Assembly (NCBI RefSeq): GCF_026212465.1
Contig: NC_080060.1
Span: 14,319,513-14,383,512 of the forward strand
Direction: 5' to 3'
Source of the DNA: Amaranthus tricolor
Lineage: Eukaryota; Streptophyta; Magnoliopsida; Caryophyllales; Amaranthaceae
DNA length: 64,000 nt
Below the pieces are notes generated by a model. It ran no database searches and had not been told where the DNA came from. It saw only the letters and a program-made list of their open reading frames with translations. Of this stretch, positions 61,551 to 64,000 are shown one piece after another. The position numbers and the translations under genes are program-made. Every line of letters starts with the position of its first letter. Position 1 is the first letter of the stretch.

Positions 61551-63221
61551 ATGAAAACCCCCAAATCATCTAAATCAGGCAAGAAAACTACCAAATCCTG
61601 TATACCCGACCAACCAAAACCACTAAGAGTAGTTCTTCCACCACCATTACTGCAGGATCCACCACCCACACCAACTGAAACCACACAAGAATCACCAAAA
61701 CACTCCACTGAACCCACAAGTACCAAAAGAAATATTTCAACAGGTGGTTCATCTTCCAGAGTAGTTAAGCGCTCAAAGCATGTTGATCCAAACAGTGCTG
61801 AAGAGGTTTCAAAGGAGATGACAGTAGGGTTCGGGTTGGATAAATATTGGTATGATTCTACTAACTTTCCTAGATTGCATGACATTTTAAAGTTTCAAGA
61901 ATGGGAATCATTGATGTCAAACTTCAGTTGCAATTCAATTTTTCCAAACCTAATGAGAGAATTTATTTTAAATTTCTCCAATGATGGCGGAATGTGTTCC
62001 AGTGTTGTTAAAACCATTAAAATTGAATTTAACAGTGCTTTATTAGGGGAATGGTTTAATGTTCCCAATGTTGGTTTTGATACATATCATATTGGATCGA
62101 AGATTGCATTTTCTGGCATCAATGAACGAATAATTTTAAAATTTTTAGGAGTTGATCAAAAGGGGAAGATCAGTCACAATATTTTGTCTCCTATGCATAA
62201 ATTGTTGTACAATGTTGCTCGCAGATTCATTTTACCACGAAACTCAAAACGCAGTCAAGTGAGTTTGCGTGACGCCACTTTAATTTACAGCATGGAAAAA
62301 CACATTAAAATAAATTTTCCTTCATTGATGATCTCTCATGTATCAGACTGCATTGAAAAAAAAAGTTTCATTGGTTATGGAGGATTGTTAACATGGATTT
62401 TTAGAAAATTTGAGGTTCCATTGGAAGGGTTGGAGTTCCCAATGGGTCCCAATATGAAAATTGGTGCTAAATGTAAACAAAATTTGCATTTGAAATTGAA
62501 TGATGAGGGGGTATTGATGCATGAGGAGGTTGTTGAAGTAGAATCTGATGAGGAAGATATTGAAAAAGAAGAAGAAAAATTGAGGGAGGGAGATCAGGAA
62601 GAAAAAGAGGAAAAGGAGCAAGAGCCTGTTCCCACTGACCATATTAAAACAGAAGAAAAATGGGAACAGGATGGAGAAGCTAGTAAGGGGGAAGCAGAAC
62701 AGGAGGGAGCCTTAGGAGAAGAGGCTCATCACAATCTTTGTGATGATACAAGTGATGAAGAGATTGTGATAGCTCTGAGGAAAAAGGCTAAATTCATTAA
62801 GAGGAAGAGTAGGAGGTTAGCTTCGAAACGCAAGGCTACTGTGGTTGATGAAACACCATCTGACACCATACTTGAGCCGACACCTAATGAACCTTCCTCT
62901 CCCAAGCCAACCACATCACCACCATATCACAATCCATCACCACCTCCATCACCAATACAGTTTACACCACCACCACAATCACACACTTCACCTAATATTG
63001 GCTGTGCTAACTTTGACTCTATTCCTGCAGTTTCCTTACATACCATTCTCTCCAAGCTCCTTGATCTACAGTCTCACTTCCTTGCATTTCAAGACGAAAC
63101 TCGTGTCTCGCTTGCTTCAATTGTGGATCAGCTAAACCAAATGGAACAACGTCTTGGTGCCAAGCTGGACACAGTGGAAGTGCAGACTGAGTACATTGAT
63201 GAAGAAGATACCGACCCTTGA
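61551..63221 (+). CDS. Sirevirus third ORF (env-like position, putative plant transposon protein domain), 556 aa
   Basis: An intact frame after pol. The N-terminal ~90 residues are Pro/Ser/Thr/Lys-rich. Residues about 95-300 form a globular region of the kind annotated as 'putative plant transposon protein' in extra ORFs of plant retroelements (NLMREFILNFS, EFNSALLGEWFNVPNVGF, LRDATLIYSMEKHIKINFPS). An acidic Glu/Lys region follows (about 325-420), then a basic patch (KRKSRRLASKRK), a Pro-rich stretch and a C-terminal coiled-coil-like segment (about 490-545). I see no convincing signal peptide or membrane span, so an envelope role is not supported. Role unknown. It is the only undamaged frame in this element, unlike gag-pol. 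Confidence 0.75.
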   Translation: MKTPKSSKSGKKTTKSCIPDQPKPLRVVLPPPLLQDPPPTPTETTQESPKHSTEPTSTKRNISTGGSSSRVVKRSKHVDPNSAEEVSKEMTVGFGLDKYWYDSTNFPRLHDILKFQEWESLMSNFSCNSIFPNLMREFILNFSNDGGMCSSVVKTIKIEFNSALLGEWFNVPNVGFDTYHIGSKIAFSGINERIILKFLGVDQKGKISHNILSPMHKLLYNVARRFILPRNSKRSQVSLRDATLIYSMEKHIKINFPSLMISHVSDCIEKKSFIGYGGLLTWIFRKFEVPLEGLEFPMGPNMKIGAKCKQNLHLKLNDEGVLMHEEVVEVESDEEDIEKEEEKLREGDQEEKEEKEQEPVPTDHIKTEEKWEQDGEASKGEAEQEGALGEEAHHNLCDDTSDEEIVIALRKKAKFIKRKSRRLASKRKATVVDETPSDTILEPTPNEPSSPKPTTSPPYHNPSPPPSPIQFTPPPQSHTSPNIGCANFDSIPAVSLHTILSKLLDLQSHFLAFQDETRVSLASIVDQLNQMEQRLGAKLDTVEVQTEYIDEEDTDP

Positions 63222-63977
63222 TCCCTCTCCTCATAATTTTAAATGTTTTGTTGGCTGTGACACTTATCAAACAATTTCTCTTCTGTTTTGTACCATTTGG
63301 GGTGCAAAATTGTATCTGTTTGTTGAACAATTGCTACTTTTCTTTCTTTGCTTTTATTTTCATGGTTTGTGATAATTAACTATTTGCAGGTTTGATTACT
63401 TTTATGGTGCTTATTTTCATTATTGTTTCTTGCTTTCATTATTAACAAATCTATATGGTTTGTGCTGAGGTTTGATAACTCCCAATTCTTTTTGATTGAT
63501 GACAAAAGGGGGAAGATTATGCACAAACTTAAGAGGAGCAGTGAATACACAGTTACATATCTTGGTTGATTTATATTGATTTATATTGCTGAGTTTATGC
63601 TAGCTTAAATGATTATCTGTGTTTTCAAGTTGATGGATATTTACTTGTTTTTGTAAATTTGTTTTCAAGTTGTTTTTGGTTGAAAATACTTATAATTTGT
63701 GTTAGTTTTATTATGTTAGTTTAATTATGTCAGTTTAATTAATTTTAGTTTATTTCATTTAAGTTTTAGATTAATTAATTTTGAAAATTTTTAAACATAT
63801 TTGATATTATGGAGTAAATCATTTTATTGTGAATGCTTGGTAAATTATATTTTAACAAATTGATTTGCTAAGTTATTTAGAGTTACTTTAATCTCTAAGT
63901 ATGCTCTAAGAATTTTGTTTTACTCTATTTTACTTAAGTTTGTTTATAAAGTTTGCCATCATCAAAAAGGGGGAATT
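63222..63977 (+). other. Sirevirus 3' non-coding region with two polypurine tracts
   Basis: AAAAGGGGGAAGA at 63504-63516 and AAAAAGGGGGAA at 63964-63975. The second lies two bases before the 3' LTR and is the likely primer for plus-strand synthesis; the first is an upstream copy. Multiplied polypurine tracts are a known Sirevirus trait. Confidence 0.8.
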
Positions 63978-64000
63978 TGTTGGCCTCTTAAGGTTTTGAT
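63978..64000 (+). repeat. Start of the 3' LTR of the Sirevirus (23 bp)
   Basis: TGTTGGCCTCTTAAGGTTTT and three more bases, identical to the start of the 5' LTR at 54656. Confidence 0.93.

Larger units (their letters stand above)
54656..64000 (+). mobile_element. Sirevirus-type Copia retrotransposon, 3' LTR cut by window edge
   Basis: The 5' LTR is 54656-55919, with primer site, gag-pol (55989-61040), a third ORF (61551-63221), two polypurine tracts and the first 23 bp of the 3' LTR (63978-64000, matching 54656-54678). The two gag zinc knuckles, an extra ORF after pol, the multiplied polypurine tract and an LTR with a CACCCCC...CTCTTG run near its end fit the Sirevirus (Maximus/SIRE) lineage. 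It is inserted in a CACTA satellite monomer after GTGTT. Confidence 0.92.

Noticed and set aside
62845..63135. His-rich 96-aa frame overlapping the third ORF
   Set aside because: A frame-shifted shadow of the Pro/Thr-rich part of the Sirevirus third ORF.
61551..63221. Third ORF as a true envelope gene
   Set aside because: No signal peptide, membrane span or cleavage site was seen. Position after pol alone does not support it.

Overview
This window looks like repeat-rich nuclear DNA of a flowering plant, most likely a eudicot. The grounds are AT-rich intergenic sequence, CACTA, hAT, Stowaway and Mutator-type DNA elements, Copia and Ty3/gypsy retroelements with plant-type tRNA-Met primer sites, and one single-exon PLS-class pentatricopeptide repeat (PPR) gene. 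I cannot name the species from sequence alone. The PPR gene on the minus strand at 28673-30259 is the only ordinary host gene I can support. Almost everything else is mobile-element DNA, mostly broken.

Layout: (1) 1-15362, plus strand: a CACTA (En/Spm) element that enters from beyond the left edge. It has a dead transposase (Transposase_21/DUF4218/DUF4216 type), a second multi-exon gene (DUF8039-like plus Ulp1/C48-like protease), and then a long array of ~169-bp satellite monomers that starts just after a splice donor. From about 5.7 kb the array is organised as a ~2.71-kb higher-order repeat. (2) 15363-15462: exactly 100 N. (3) 15463-26671, minus strand: a second, diverged copy of the same CACTA element in mirror orientation (satellite, AT microsatellite, Ulp1-like gene, transposase, leader, subterminal repeats, CACTA terminus at 26671). 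The two copies converge on the gap, and neither has its 3' exons or 3' terminus in the window. (4) 26672-31800: flanking repeats, the PPR gene and a Ty3/gypsy pol relic. (5) 31.8-37.1 kb: a decayed hAT element, minus strand. (6) 37401-42458: a complete Copia element with identical-looking 194-bp LTRs and 5-bp target duplications, but with lesions in protease and reverse transcriptase and two internal stops. (7) 43.5-46.5 kb: three MITEs, two with 9-bp target duplications (Mutator-like) and one Stowaway. (8) 46927-51454: a truncated Copia element whose gag is split by a 2.57-kb solo LTR. (9) 51455-52971: unclassified repeat DNA. (10) 52972-54655: the 5' end of another member of the same CACTA family, deleted internally so that the transposase N-terminal exon is joined to a single satellite monomer. 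(11) 54656-64000: a Sirevirus-type Copia element inserted inside that monomer. It carries gag, pol and an intact third ORF, and the window ends 23 bp into its 3' LTR.

The most interesting theme is the link between the CACTA family and the satellite. A single monomer-like sequence lies in the intron between the two CACTA genes, a full array occupies a downstream intron of the Ulp1-like gene, and one monomer remains in the deletion derivative. This suggests that intron sequence of a DNA transposon has been amplified into a satellite with higher-order structure. Coordinates of splice sites, monomer boundaries and identities were read by eye, not computed.
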